A DNA stretch of 64,000 nucleotides from Marinicrinis sediminis. Lineage in GTDB: Bacteria; Bacillota; Bacilli; Paenibacillales; KCTC-33676. Location of the stretch: NCBI RefSeq assembly GCF_042685085.1, contig NZ_JBHUMM010000001.1, positions 1 through 64,000 of the forward strand, written 5' to 3'. Shown here piece by piece: positions 32,020-40,537 of this stretch. The translations under genes and the position numbers were made by a program. The first letter of the stretch is position 1; every line of letters starts with the position of its first letter. The notes under the pieces were generated by a model. It searched no databases, was not told the origin of the DNA, and saw nothing but the letters and a program-made list of their open reading frames with translations.

Positions 32020-34248
32020 TTATCGGCTCAATGTGGCTAACAGTTGGGAAATGACCACTGCGGCTTCAGCGATCGTTAATGATTGCTTCGGCTCAAAAGC
32101 ACCCTGCTCATTGCCGATGACAATCCCGATGTTGCGCAAGAAAGACACCGCTTCGATTGCCCACGGAGATATGTCCGATTCGTCGATGAACGACGGGACA
32201 ATTTGTTCCCCCGCATTCGGAGTCAATTCAAGCACCTGAATCGCCTGAACCATCATGACAGCCATTTGCTCACGCGTGATGGCGTCATCCGGGTGGAACT
32301 GGCCATCCCAGCCCTGAACGATCTTCCATTCAGCAGCCTGATTAATCTCATCGAGGAAAGGCTGATTCTCGATATCCGGGAAGGTCTCGAAACTTTCTCG
32401 GGACACAAGCCCAAACGCTTGCATGAGCAATCCTGCAAATTCACCCCGGTTCACAGACTGATTCACTTCGATGTCGTCCGTAAACACGTTCTGGATCAGT
32501 AATCGATCTGACAGCTCCTGCACGGGCTCACTCGCCCAATGTTCCTGTACAGCAGCCGTTTCAGATTCTGTCACGACCAAGGCATAATGGCCGTTTCCGT
32601 TGGCATGGAAGGTCACGATCGTCTGTTGATCCTGTTCGACTATCTGCGCAGGTATACTTACCCATTGATCGCCTTCCATGTAGATCACAGACCATTTCTC
32701 GTCGTCAAGACTTCCTTCCATCACCAAAGATCTTTTTGCATAAAGTGGTTGTTTAACCGAATCGGTTTCGCTCGCATCTGGTAAATAGACCTGAATAGAA
32801 TACGTGATGGGTGTGGACAGAACGCTCATCCCTTCAGGAAGCCGCTCACTCAGTACCTGACCCGCTTCTTCATCGGTCCAAATCTGAATGGTCACTTGAT
32901 CGATCGTTTCCCCGCCTGGCAGCGCTTCGAACGGGATGCGTACGCTCCCTTTTACCGTCGTAATCACCAGATCCACCTGTTGTTTGCGGATCATCTCGAT
33001 GACATCCTGATCGATCGAGAGCGAGGCTCCCTTCATATCCTGTGTCATGCCGAGTTGGATCAGGATGGTCGAACTTTCTCTTTCTCCCTGCTCCGCAAGC
33101 CAGGCTTCAAACGTGTTGGATTTGAAGGTATAATCGGCCCGCTCCGTATCCTCGTTTTTCAAACGTTCAATGGTATGCGAGGCATTCGGTGTGTCCGCAT
33201 CGGCAAATCCAGCGGATGTGCCCTGGTGATAGGTTGGCTCAGGTGTATCAGACTCTTCACTGCTTCCATCCCCATCGTTCTCATCATTTCCGTCGTTCCC
33301 ACTGTTGCCCCCATTCTCATTTTGCGGGACTGTATTCACGAACTGAATATCTGCAATCCATCCCGTATGATCTGTACCGGCAATCAGAAGTGAAACGGAA
33401 TAAGTGCCCGTCTGAAGCGGTGTCACCATTAAAGTCTCATCTGTGAAATCCACGTTCGCACTGGCTTGCGCATCACCAGGAACCAAAGCTACGATTGAAT
33501 AGTCATCCTGAGCGGCTCTCTCACTACCCATTAAGTCAGTCATGCTCAACACACGGGTACCCGCTTCCATCTCTATTGAAATGTTCTCGGTATACCTCTC
33601 AGGCGCTTCGACAAAATATGGCAGCTTCTTCAATCCCGAGTACGTATCAAACGACAATTCTTCTATCTCTGGCACCGGTGACGTAAACATGTTCAGCATC
33701 AACTGGGCCGTACCATGCTGGGCAGCTATACTGTTCCCTTGATAATCAGAGGTGGATTTCACAAACACCTCAGGTCTGCCATCCACTTTCGTGCCAGTCA
33801 TATCATACACGGCCATGGTGACGGACAGGCTCATGCCATTGTATAATGCTTCATCCAGAATCAAATAGGCAGGAATCCGTTGAGGCTTTCCATATTCATC
33901 CGAACCCGTCAACGAGTTGTGCGTAATGCTAGCTTCGATTGGAGACATAGAGGTACTTATGTATTCTGGAACCCATGACACTTCACCATCGGTCACAAAT
34001 CCGTAATCCAGATCGTTACCTCCGGCATTCTCATAAACGTAAGTCGTCACACTGTCCTGATGGGTATCCATCGTCATCTGAACCACACGATCTGAAAGAT
34101 CCCGTAAATAAACAGCCTCCTGAACCGAATGCTCATCCGACTGGATGGTGAGACTATAACGCTCACATCCGATCGCAACCAAAGCAGTCAATACCAGAAA
34201 TCCGATCAGAAAAATGGCTCTGACCGATTTATTTATGCTAGTTTTCAT
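32020..34248 (-). CDS. SLH-domain surface protein, putative lipoprotein
   Basis: This 742-residue exported protein starts with a signal sequence that satisfies the lipobox pattern (ALVAIGC, Cys28). A beta-rich N-terminal region (about 30-310) follows, then an Asn/Gly/Asp/Glu linker (NSGNDGNDENDGDG), a second beta-rich domain (about 350-560), and three C-terminal SLH repeats (about 575-742: VNRGEFAGLL, ITREQMAVMM, LTIAEAAVVI). SLH repeats bind pyruvylated wall polymers, so the protein could be tethered to both membrane and wall. The ligand or enzymatic role is unknown. The ATG at 34248 is chosen because GGAGGTGA overlaps the earlier candidate start. It is a single gene with its own terminator. 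Confidence 0.82.
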   Translation of the reverse strand: MKTSINKSVRAIFLIGFLVLTALVAIGCERYSLTIQSDEHSVQEAVYLRDLSDRVVQMTMDTHQDSVTTYVYENAGGNDLDYGFVTDGEVSWVPEYISTSMSPIEASITHNSLTGSDEYGKPQRIPAYLILDEALYNGMSLSVTMAVYDMTGTKVDGRPEVFVKSTSDYQGNSIAAQHGTAQLMLNMFTSPVPEIEELSFDTYSGLKKLPYFVEAPERYTENISIEMEAGTRVLSMTDLMGSERAAQDDYSIVALVPGDAQASANVDFTDETLMVTPLQTGTYSVSLLIAGTDHTGWIADIQFVNTVPQNENGGNSGNDGNDENDGDGSSEESDTPEPTYHQGTSAGFADADTPNASHTIERLKNEDTERADYTFKSNTFEAWLAEQGERESSTILIQLGMTQDMKGASLSIDQDVIEMIRKQQVDLVITTVKGSVRIPFEALPGGETIDQVTIQIWTDEEAGQVLSERLPEGMSVLSTPITYSIQVYLPDASETDSVKQPLYAKRSLVMEGSLDDEKWSVIYMEGDQWVSIPAQIVEQDQQTIVTFHANGNGHYALVVTESETAAVQEHWASEPVQELSDRLLIQNVFTDDIEVNQSVNRGEFAGLLMQAFGLVSRESFETFPDIENQPFLDEINQAAEWKIVQGWDGQFHPDDAITREQMAVMMVQAIQVLELTPNAGEQIVPSFIDESDISPWAIEAVSFLRNIGIVIGNEQGAFEPKQSLTIAEAAVVISQLLATLSR

Positions 34249-34340
34249 TGATTTCACCTCCATTCAATCGACTTATCTAGTCATAAACCCTAGCATAGTA
34301 TAGCAGAAAATAGGCATTTGGAAACTAAAATTTTACTAAA

Positions 34341-34379
34341 AAAAACGACAAAAGTCCCGATTCGATGATGAATCGGGAC
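34341..34379 (-). terminator. Terminator of msrAB
   Basis: GTCCCGATTC and GAATCGGGAC form a perfect 10-base stem with a 6-base loop. On the minus strand TTTTGTCGTTTTTTTT follows. Confidence 0.9.
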
Positions 34380-34439
34380 GATGTAAAAACAAAACCTCAG
34401 CTAGAACGAGACAGGTCAGGTGAAACCATAAGATTTCCA

Positions 34440-35408
34440 TTATCTGTCGAACAACCTCGTATATTCACCGTATCCTTCTGCCTCCAGTTCATCCTTCGGA
34501 ATAAACTTCAGCGCGGCAGAGTTAATGCAATAGCGGAGACCTCCCTGATCACGGGGACCATCTTCAAACACATGTCCCAAATGAGAGTCTCCGTATTTAC
34601 TTCTCACCTCAACCCGGACCATCCCGTGACTTTTGTCGAGATGCTCTTCCACGTTCGGTGCTTGCAGCGGCTTGGTAAAGCTCGGCCAGCCACAGCCGGA
34701 ATCATACTTGTCAAGAGAACTGAACAACGGCTCACCGGATACCAGGTCCACATAAATGCCTTCTTCCTTGTGATCCCAGAATTCATTATGAAAGGCAGGC
34801 TCTGTCCCATTCTCCTGCGTCACCCGATATTGCATCGGATTGAGCATCTCTTTCAGTTTGCCTTGATCCTTGGTCATTTTCCAGTTCTTCGCAATGAAAA
34901 CATCTCTTCCTGATCCTTTACGATACATGCGGTATCGCAATGGATTTTTCTTGTAATAGTCCTGATGGTACTCTTCAGCCGGGTAGAATGGACCTGCCGC
35001 AGTAATCGCTGTCGCAATAGGCTGACTGAATCGTCCGCTTGCCTCCAGTTGTTGTTTCGAGGACTCCGCAAGCTTTTTCTGTTCTTCTGTATGATAGAAA
35101 ATTTCGGTTCGATAAGATGCGCCTCGATCATGGAACTGTCCACCTGCATCGGTTGGATCAATTTGTTGCCAGAACAGCTCCAGCAATTTCGCATAGGGGA
35201 AGACTGCCGGATCGTATTCAATTTGTACCGCTTCAGCATGACCGGTTGTCTCCGAACAGACTTGCTCATAGGTAGGATTCTCTACATGTCCTCCCGTATA
35301 GCCTGAAACCACTCGCTCAATGCCCGGAAGTTCATCAAATGGCTTGACCATGCACCAGAAACATCCGCCTGCAAAGGTTGCCTTTTCTAGTTTGTGATCG
35401 GTTGTCAT
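34440..35408 (-). CDS. msrAB: Fused peptide methionine sulfoxide reductase MsrA-MsrB
   Basis: This 322-residue cytosolic repair enzyme reduces both epimers of methionine sulfoxide. MsrA (about residues 8-160) has the catalytic GCFWC (Cys16) and GYTGGHVENPTYEQVC. MsrB (about 175-318) has GEPLFSS, DSGCGWPSF and the catalytic Cys in RYCINSAAL. The CxxC zinc pairs of many MsrB proteins are absent, as in other Firmicute fusions. AGGGAGG lies ahead of the ATG. A promoter (35450-35477) lies just upstream and a strong terminator follows, so the gene is a single unit. Confidence 0.95.
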   Translation of the reverse strand: MTTDHKLEKATFAGGCFWCMVKPFDELPGIERVVSGYTGGHVENPTYEQVCSETTGHAEAVQIEYDPAVFPYAKLLELFWQQIDPTDAGGQFHDRGASYRTEIFYHTEEQKKLAESSKQQLEASGRFSQPIATAITAAGPFYPAEEYHQDYYKKNPLRYRMYRKGSGRDVFIAKNWKMTKDQGKLKEMLNPMQYRVTQENGTEPAFHNEFWDHKEEGIYVDLVSGEPLFSSLDKYDSGCGWPSFTKPLQAPNVEEHLDKSHGMVRVEVRSKYGDSHLGHVFEDGPRDQGGLRYCINSAALKFIPKDELEAEGYGEYTRLFDR

Positions 35409-35449
35409 GCTTATTCCCTCCCTGTTGTAGCTTCCACTTCACTACCTAC

Positions 35450-35477
35450 ATTGTAGCGATTTTTGCATAGAAATCAA
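35450..35477 (-). promoter_or_regulatory. Promoter of msrAB
   Basis: TTGATT, a 16-base spacer and TACAAT on the minus strand lie 42 bases before the msrAB ATG. The -35 box overlaps the stop region of the phosphatase gene. Confidence 0.55.
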
Positions 35478-36172
35478 CATCCCAGCGATTCCTCCACTTG
35501 CTTCTCATAGATCCGATATCCAAGACATGAACGAGGATTTTTCATTTCTATGCACTCCCACCCCTTCTTCAGTAACGCCTTATCCAGCTCATGCAAAAAT
35601 AAGCCATGACTGACAAGTGCGGCCTCTATCACAGGATCATGGGGATGTCGAACGGGCAAGCAATTCATCAACTTCTCCAGGTGCAACACCCCGTCCATGG
35701 CTCGCTGGCGTGTCTCCTTCAACGTTTCTATCTCGTACCAGCATGTGTGCCCCTTCCGGATTTGCATGATCCAGCCCAGACGATAAATCACAGCCCAATG
35801 AGAGGCAGGAAACTTCAGCCATCGTGGGAGCGTGTATACCGGTAAAGGCGCTTCGATGTATCGTGCATCCGATATTTGCTCCGGACCCAGGTCGGAACCT
35901 GTTGTCATTCGGATATGATGGTTTAATGTATCAGCAGTTTGCTTTGCTCTTGGCAAAGGGCTGTGCACCATTAGCTGAATCTGGGTGAGAGCGTCGATGA
36001 GCCCTGTATTCGGTACGGTCTCGATGTGAATGCCCGCTTCATCGTAACGCTTTATCCAATTGAGAAACTGCGAACTGTCCATCCGCTCGCTCTGTTCTAG
36101 CTGTGGTTTTGCATGACGAATGCATACCAGTCGATATCGGCACGGCTTTTGATCTGCACGTATGTCATTCAT
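35474..36172 (-). CDS. Histidine phosphatase superfamily protein
   Basis: This 232-residue protein has the phosphohistidine motif RHAKP (residues 19-23), the phosphate-pocket stretch HSPLPRAKQTA (about 70) and the second catalytic His in VSHGLFLHEL (about 190). RHAKP, rather than RHGE, recalls SixA-like and related branches of the superfamily. The substrate is not deducible. An AAAGGAG site precedes the ATG. It is divergent from the deacetylase gene, and the msrAB promoter overlaps its 3' end. Confidence 0.82.
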   Translation of the reverse strand: MNDIRADQKPCRYRLVCIRHAKPQLEQSERMDSSQFLNWIKRYDEAGIHIETVPNTGLIDALTQIQLMVHSPLPRAKQTADTLNHHIRMTTGSDLGPEQISDARYIEAPLPVYTLPRWLKFPASHWAVIYRLGWIMQIRKGHTCWYEIETLKETRQRAMDGVLHLEKLMNCLPVRHPHDPVIEAALVSHGLFLHELDKALLKKGWECIEMKNPRSCLGYRIYEKQVEESLGC

Positions 36173-36309
36173 CTCCTTTCAATGATCACGGGTTCATCCA
36201 ACCTCCAACACGTGTCGATCACGCGTCCCATCGTCTTTTGTTCACGTATGAGTTTTCAATGAAAGGACACATTAAGAACACACAGTATTTGGCAGAGGAG
36301 GATTCAGGT

Positions 36310-37158
36310 ATGCCTCGCTTCACGATCGCCCTTCTATGCAAAATCATTTCTATCACGATCAGGGTTCGGAAACCACTCTTTTCAATCCTGCTCATTGCGG
36401 GAATGATCATGACTCCGGTCTTCCATCACAACAAGCTTTACGCCGTCATTCAATCAGCGCCTGCAAGCCAGGAGATGATCCTCCACCAACAACAGGAACA
36501 AGCGGATCATATTGAGCGGTTGCGAAAGAAATACCCGCAGGTCTTTATTTTCCACGGCAATGCCCAGCGCAAGGAAGTGGCGCTGACGTTTGATGATGCG
36601 CCTGACTACCGATTTACCCCACGCATTCTGGACATTCTCAAGGAACATCACGTGAAGGCGACTTTTTTTATTGTCGGTTTTCGGGCTGTGATCCAGCAAG
36701 GGATTGTAAAGCGAATCGCCATGGAAAATCATGAAATTGGCAATCACACCTATGATCATCCGTATTTGCCCCCGTTGTCAGAGCCACAATTCGCTCAGGA
36801 AATCAAAAAAACGCAGCAGGCTATTCTCGATATTACTCAGATAGCCCCTACGTTGATTCGGCCCCCTTTTGGCGCAATCACTGAAAAACAACTGATTTGG
36901 GCCAGGGAGCATCATTTTAAAGTTGTAAACTGGAATGTGGATACGATGGACTGGAAAGGACTTCCTGCTTATCGAGTCATACGAAACGTATTCCGTCAGA
37001 TTCGCCCGGGAGCCATCATTCTACAGCATGCCGGAGGGGGCAGCAACTCCGATCTCGAAGGAACAATTCAGGCTTTGCCCCTGCTCATCCAGTCTCTGCG
37101 TGCGGAAGGTTATACGTTCGTAACCATTCCGGAGCTGTTGCAGGAGACGCACGCCTGA
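36310..37158 (+). CDS. Polysaccharide deacetylase (NodB domain)
   Basis: This 282-residue membrane-anchored enzyme has a signal anchor (about residues 18-40) and a NodB homology domain (about 85-280). Motif 1 is TFDDAPD (canonical TFDDGP with Gly replaced by Ala), motif 2 is HTYDHP with the two metal His, motif 3 is RPPFGA, and later motifs are NVDTMDW and LQHAGGG. It probably removes acetyl groups from peptidoglycan or another cell-surface glycan. The ATG at 36310 follows AGAGGAGG; the longer frame would run through the divergent phosphatase start. Its stop codon directly abuts that of the convergent CYTH gene. Confidence 0.87.
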   Translation: MPRFTIALLCKIISITIRVRKPLFSILLIAGMIMTPVFHHNKLYAVIQSAPASQEMILHQQQEQADHIERLRKKYPQVFIFHGNAQRKEVALTFDDAPDYRFTPRILDILKEHHVKATFFIVGFRAVIQQGIVKRIAMENHEIGNHTYDHPYLPPLSEPQFAQEIKKTQQAILDITQIAPTLIRPPFGAITEKQLIWAREHHFKVVNWNVDTMDWKGLPAYRVIRNVFRQIRPGAIILQHAGGGSNSDLEGTIQALPLLIQSLRAEGYTFVTIPELLQETHA

Positions 37159-37674
37159 TTAACCTTCTGACGTTTGCAGCTTGGCCCACATCGTCTTGTT
37201 GCGATATTCTTCTTCAACGCCGACTTCATTCCCGAACCATGGCGGAGGTTGGAATTGCTCCGCCTGCTCCACACTGTCAAACTCTACCTCTACCACCTGC
37301 ATGTCATACTGGTGATACTCGTCGATTTCCAGTTTGTACGTTTCCCAGGCAAGGGTTGTGCGTGTTTTTTGCAACGGAATTTTTCCGAGGCTGGCGAGAA
37401 GCTGTTCATAGATCTCCGGGAGCAGTTTCAATTCAAACTCTTCTCGCGTCATGCCGAATCCTTGCTTGATCGTATGCGTATATTCACACTGCTCCGAATG
37501 ATTCAGATCGGATATTTTTCGAATCCGCACTTCCTGGTCTCTCGTATGGGCCAGGTACGTCTGCTCCATATACTGTCTTTTCAGCACCTGCAACGTCCCA
37601 TTTTCAATCCACTCATGTGGATACTGTGTCAGCCGATATTTGCGTTCAATTTCCAAACTCAACCTATCCCACAC
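37159..37674 (-). CDS. CYTH domain protein
   Basis: This 171-residue protein carries the ExExK signature (LEIERKYRL, near residue 8) of the CYTH/triphosphate tunnel metalloenzyme fold, the R-x-R pair (VRIRKIS) and the KLEIDEY strand. Such enzymes hydrolyse inorganic triphosphate or bind long-chain phosphates with Mg2+. The open frame starts at GTG (37674), right behind AGAGAGGT. A TTG four codons later is an alternative, since the ribosome binding site is very close. The stop abuts the deacetylase stop with no gap. Confidence 0.82.
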   Translation of the reverse strand: MWDRLSLEIERKYRLTQYPHEWIENGTLQVLKRQYMEQTYLAHTRDQEVRIRKISDLNHSEQCEYTHTIKQGFGMTREEFELKLLPEIYEQLLASLGKIPLQKTRTTLAWETYKLEIDEYHQYDMQVVEVEFDSVEQAEQFQPPPWFGNEVGVEEEYRNKTMWAKLQTSEG

Positions 37675-37711
37675 CTCTCTTCCTGACGAACCACGATCTA
37701 GTCAGGCTATC

Positions 37712-38155
37712 CTAGCGCTCAAGATCCGGTTCTGTACCAGCCTGGACGTTAATTTGTTCGGAGAGGGTATCTTTTAAGACTTGCACGATGAGCTGCAGCA
37801 GGTAGTTGATATCACTTTGGCTCTGCTGGAATTGCTGAACGAGCGGAATCTCATCCAGTTCATCCTGAAGCGCCTGCATTTCCGCTTCGATTTTTTTTAC
37901 CATGTCTTCATTTTTGAAATATTCAAACCCGACGATTTCTTTTTGCTTTTTCTTGATTTGCACAATCAGATTTTGAATTTTTTCATTGTCCTGAATTCGC
38001 TTTTCCGCCTGTTGATAAATCTGGACTTCCTCAGAGGTGGTCAACAGATTAGCCAGTTCTTTCGCCTTGGCCATGATATCCTCTCTTACCACCAAATCCT
38101 CTACCTGGTGCTTGACCATATTACAGCTATCGACATGATCATGATGTTGTGCCAT
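37712..38155 (-). CDS. ymcA: YlbF/YmcA family regulator
   Basis: This 147-residue helical protein of the YlbF/YmcA family is placed directly after miaB as ymcA is in Bacillus subtilis. In Bacillus, YmcA forms a complex with YlbF and YaaT that supports mRNA maturation by RNase Y and speeds the Spo0A phosphorelay. The family core (LLTTSEEVQIYQQAEKRIQDN, DELDEIPLVQQFQQSQ) is clear. A His/Cys-rich N-terminal extension (HHDHVDSC) is unusual and could bind metal. The ATG at 38155 is nine bases after AAAGGAG; another two codons earlier is too close. Confidence 0.8.
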   Translation of the reverse strand: MAQHHDHVDSCNMVKHQVEDLVVREDIMAKAKELANLLTTSEEVQIYQQAEKRIQDNEKIQNLIVQIKKKQKEIVGFEYFKNEDMVKKIEAEMQALQDELDEIPLVQQFQQSQSDINYLLQLIVQVLKDTLSEQINVQAGTEPDLER

Positions 38156-38205
38156 CTTCATACACTCCTTTATGCTAAACGGAATCGCAAACGATCCTGT
38201 TGATT

Positions 38206-39681
38206 TTACGAAACAGATGCCGTCTCTTCCTTCACCATCTCGCCTGTCAACAGATAGGTCTTGGCCTGCTGAATGCGAACCTGAACGAATTCTCCAGTCA
38301 GTGACGCCGGTCCGGCAAAGTGAATCAGTTTGTTCGTGCGGGTACGTCCTGAGAGCATGTCCGGATTGTTCTTGCTGACGCCTTCCACCAGCACTTCCAT
38401 CGTCTGCCCTTCGAGCGCCTTGTTTTTGCGCAAGCCGATGTCTGCCAGCAGGTCATTCAGGCGTTGAAGACGCTGTTTCTTCACATCCATCGGTACATTG
38501 TCTTCCATGCCAGCTGCTGGCGTACCGTCCCGTGGGGAATAAATAAAGGTGAAGGCCGCATCATACTCCACTTCCTGTACGAGCGTCAGTGTGTCTTCGA
38601 ATTGCTCTTCTGTCTCACCCGGGAAACCAACGATGATATCCGTGGTAAGGACGACATCCGGTATAGCTGCTTTCAATTTATCGACAAGCACCATGTAATG
38701 CTCGCGGGAATACTTGCGGCTCATTTTCTTTAAAATGTCCGAGTTGCCAGACTGAACCGGAAGATGGATATGTTCCACAAGATTGCCGCGCTGTGCAAGC
38801 ACTTCGATCAAATGATCATCAAAATCTCTCGGATGCGACGTCGTGAAGCGAACTCTCGGAATATCAATTTTGCTGATATCTGCCATCAGATCCCCGAAAC
38901 GATAGTCGATATGATCAAAATCCTTCCCGTATGCATTGACATTCTGACCGAGCAAGGTAATTTCCTTGAAGCCCTGACGCGCCAGCTCCCGCACTTCATT
39001 GATGACGTCCTGAGGCAAACGACTGCGTTCCTTGCCTCGCGTGTATGGGACGATGCAATACGTGCAGAATTTATCACAACCGTACATAATATTAACCCAG
39101 CCCTTGAGGCCCTCCCGCTTCTTGGGCAAATTCTCGATGATATCGCCTTCCTTTGACCATACCTCGATCACCATTTCCTTCTCAAACGAGGCTTGCTTCA
39201 GCAGATGCGGCAATCTGTGAATGTTGTGCGTGCCGAAGATCAGATCGACGAAGCCATGCTTCTGTAAAATGCGGTTCACCACAGATTCTTCCTGAGACAT
39301 ACAACCGCACACGCCCAGAATCAAATTGGGGTTTTCCCGCTTCAGGGTCTTCAGATGACCCAGTTCACCAAACACCTTGTCCTCTGCATTCTCCCGAATG
39401 GCACACGTATTCAGCAAAATCATATCTGCTTCGTGCTTGTCATCTGTCGCGGTGTATCCGAGCTGTTCAAGTATTCCTTTCATCGTCTCGGTATCATGCT
39501 CATTCATCTGACAGCCATACGTCCGAATCATATAGGTTTTGTCATTTCCAAATCCGATCATTTCATCCGGAATTTCAAATGAATAATGTACGTTAATATC
39601 CTCTTTTCCCCGCTTTTTGGCGTCTTTCAGGGATGGAGGCTGAAAATATATAGAAAAATCCTTCTCGGAGGTTGTCGTCAT
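38206..39681 (-). CDS. miaB: tRNA-2-methylthio-N6-dimethylallyladenosine synthase
   Basis: This 491-residue radical-SAM methylthiotransferase modifies A37 of tRNAs. It has an N-terminal MTTase domain with three Cys (TYGCQMNEHD, NTCAIRE, GVCGCMSQE), the radical-SAM CxxxCxxC cluster (GCDKFCTYC) and a C-terminal TRAM domain. Length is typical of the Bacillus enzyme, with an N-terminal extension of about 55 residues. The ATG at 39681 is preferred, since AAAGGAG lies ahead of it. miaB precedes the ymcA homologue and follows pduL, the conserved order of this region. Confidence 0.95.
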   Translation of the reverse strand: MTTTSEKDFSIYFQPPSLKDAKKRGKEDINVHYSFEIPDEMIGFGNDKTYMIRTYGCQMNEHDTETMKGILEQLGYTATDDKHEADMILLNTCAIRENAEDKVFGELGHLKTLKRENPNLILGVCGCMSQEESVVNRILQKHGFVDLIFGTHNIHRLPHLLKQASFEKEMVIEVWSKEGDIIENLPKKREGLKGWVNIMYGCDKFCTYCIVPYTRGKERSRLPQDVINEVRELARQGFKEITLLGQNVNAYGKDFDHIDYRFGDLMADISKIDIPRVRFTTSHPRDFDDHLIEVLAQRGNLVEHIHLPVQSGNSDILKKMSRKYSREHYMVLVDKLKAAIPDVVLTTDIIVGFPGETEEQFEDTLTLVQEVEYDAAFTFIYSPRDGTPAAGMEDNVPMDVKKQRLQRLNDLLADIGLRKNKALEGQTMEVLVEGVSKNNPDMLSGRTRTNKLIHFAGPASLTGEFVQVRIQQAKTYLLTGEMVKEETASVS

Positions 39682-39718
39682 ACCAATGGGTCTCCTTTCC
39701 TTACGCATTCATCGTATC

Positions 39719-39727
39719 ATTATATCA
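39719..39727 (-). promoter_or_regulatory. Extended -10 promoter of miaB
   Basis: TGATATAAT on the minus strand, about 38 bases before the miaB start, has a consensus -10 with the TG extension. The -35 is weak (TGGTAA). Confidence 0.45.
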
Positions 39728-39773
39728 TGTTCTTGGGCAGGTTACCACGAACCGCACCTGAATGATCATGGAA

Positions 39774-39820
39774 AAGAAGACCTTCCCGGCCCCGTATCGG
39801 CAACCGAAAAGGTCTTCCTG
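39774..39820 (-). terminator. Terminator of pduL
   Basis: GAAGACCTT (39776-39784) pairs with AAGGTCTTC (39809-39817), enclosing a GC-rich inner hairpin. On the minus strand TTTTCC follows. Confidence 0.75.
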
Positions 39821-39844
39821 TTCGGACAGTATGAGGAAGAAAAA

Positions 39845-40414
39845 CTAGTCCAGAATAACCGCCTTGTCTCCTGTCTTGACACCAGCTGCATTGGCTTCAT
39901 CTGTATCAATATGCATATCAAGCGCATAGGCGTCGGATACACGGGCGATCACATCGTCAAACGTAAGGGGACGTTCGCCCTGCAGTTGCACACGCAGGAT
40001 TTGCTTGTCCGTAATGCCCCACTCACTCGCTTCCTTCGTATGAAAATGAATGTGGCGGGCTGCTACAATTACGCCCTCCTCCAGTTCCACTTCTCCGGCA
40101 GGACCTACTATGGTAATGCCCGGCGTCCCGGCAATATCACCAGATTCACGAACCGGAGGCTTTACCCCAATCTGAAATGCATCCGTTCGAGAAACCTCCA
40201 ATTGTGTATGCTTGCGGGCCGGGCCCAGGATTCTAACTTTAGGGAAACTTCCTTTGCTGCCCCGAACTTCTACCGTTTCATTTGCTGCAAACTGGCGCGG
40301 TTGGGACAAATCCTTCAACACCGTTAGCTGATAGCCTTCTCCAAACAGCTTTTCGATGTGCTCTTCTGACAAATGAATGTGGCGTGCTGAAACGCCTACA
40401 GGTACTTCCTTCAT
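39845..40414 (-). CDS. pduL: PduL-type phosphate acyltransferase
   Basis: This 189-residue phosphotransacylase exchanges CoA and phosphate on acyl groups. The two PduL half-domains show VSARHIHLSEE and AARHIHFHTKEA, whose histidines bind the active-site zinc ions. It starts directly at MKEVPVGVSARHIH with no encapsulation peptide, and no microcompartment shell genes are near, so it is probably a soluble phosphotransacetylase linking acetyl-CoA and acetyl phosphate. The longer frame starts 19 codons earlier, but family alignment favours 40414. It lies between korB and miaB. Confidence 0.88.
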   Translation of the reverse strand: MKEVPVGVSARHIHLSEEHIEKLFGEGYQLTVLKDLSQPRQFAANETVEVRGSKGSFPKVRILGPARKHTQLEVSRTDAFQIGVKPPVRESGDIAGTPGITIVGPAGEVELEEGVIVAARHIHFHTKEASEWGITDKQILRVQLQGERPLTFDDVIARVSDAYALDMHIDTDEANAAGVKTGDKAVILD

Positions 40415-40498
40415 GTTACGGTCATTCCTTCCTTTTGGGTCAATTACACGATTACCTTCATCATACCCCACTTATTATAACGGTAATCAAGAGCAGAA

Positions 40499-40531
40499 GA
40501 AAGGCATACAGCGCAAGTCTGCATGCCTTTC
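40499..40531 (-). terminator. Terminator of korAB
   Basis: GAAAGGCATACA pairs with TGCATGCCTTTC. The single mismatch becomes a G-U pair in the minus-strand RNA, which argues for function on that strand. TTCTTCTG follows. Confidence 0.65.
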
Positions 40532-40537
40532 ACGATT

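Noticed and set aside
36103..36309. Longer deacetylase frame starting inside the divergent phosphatase gene
   Set aside because: The extra residues look non-coding and the ATG at 36310 has AGAGGAGG directly upstream followed by a proper signal anchor.
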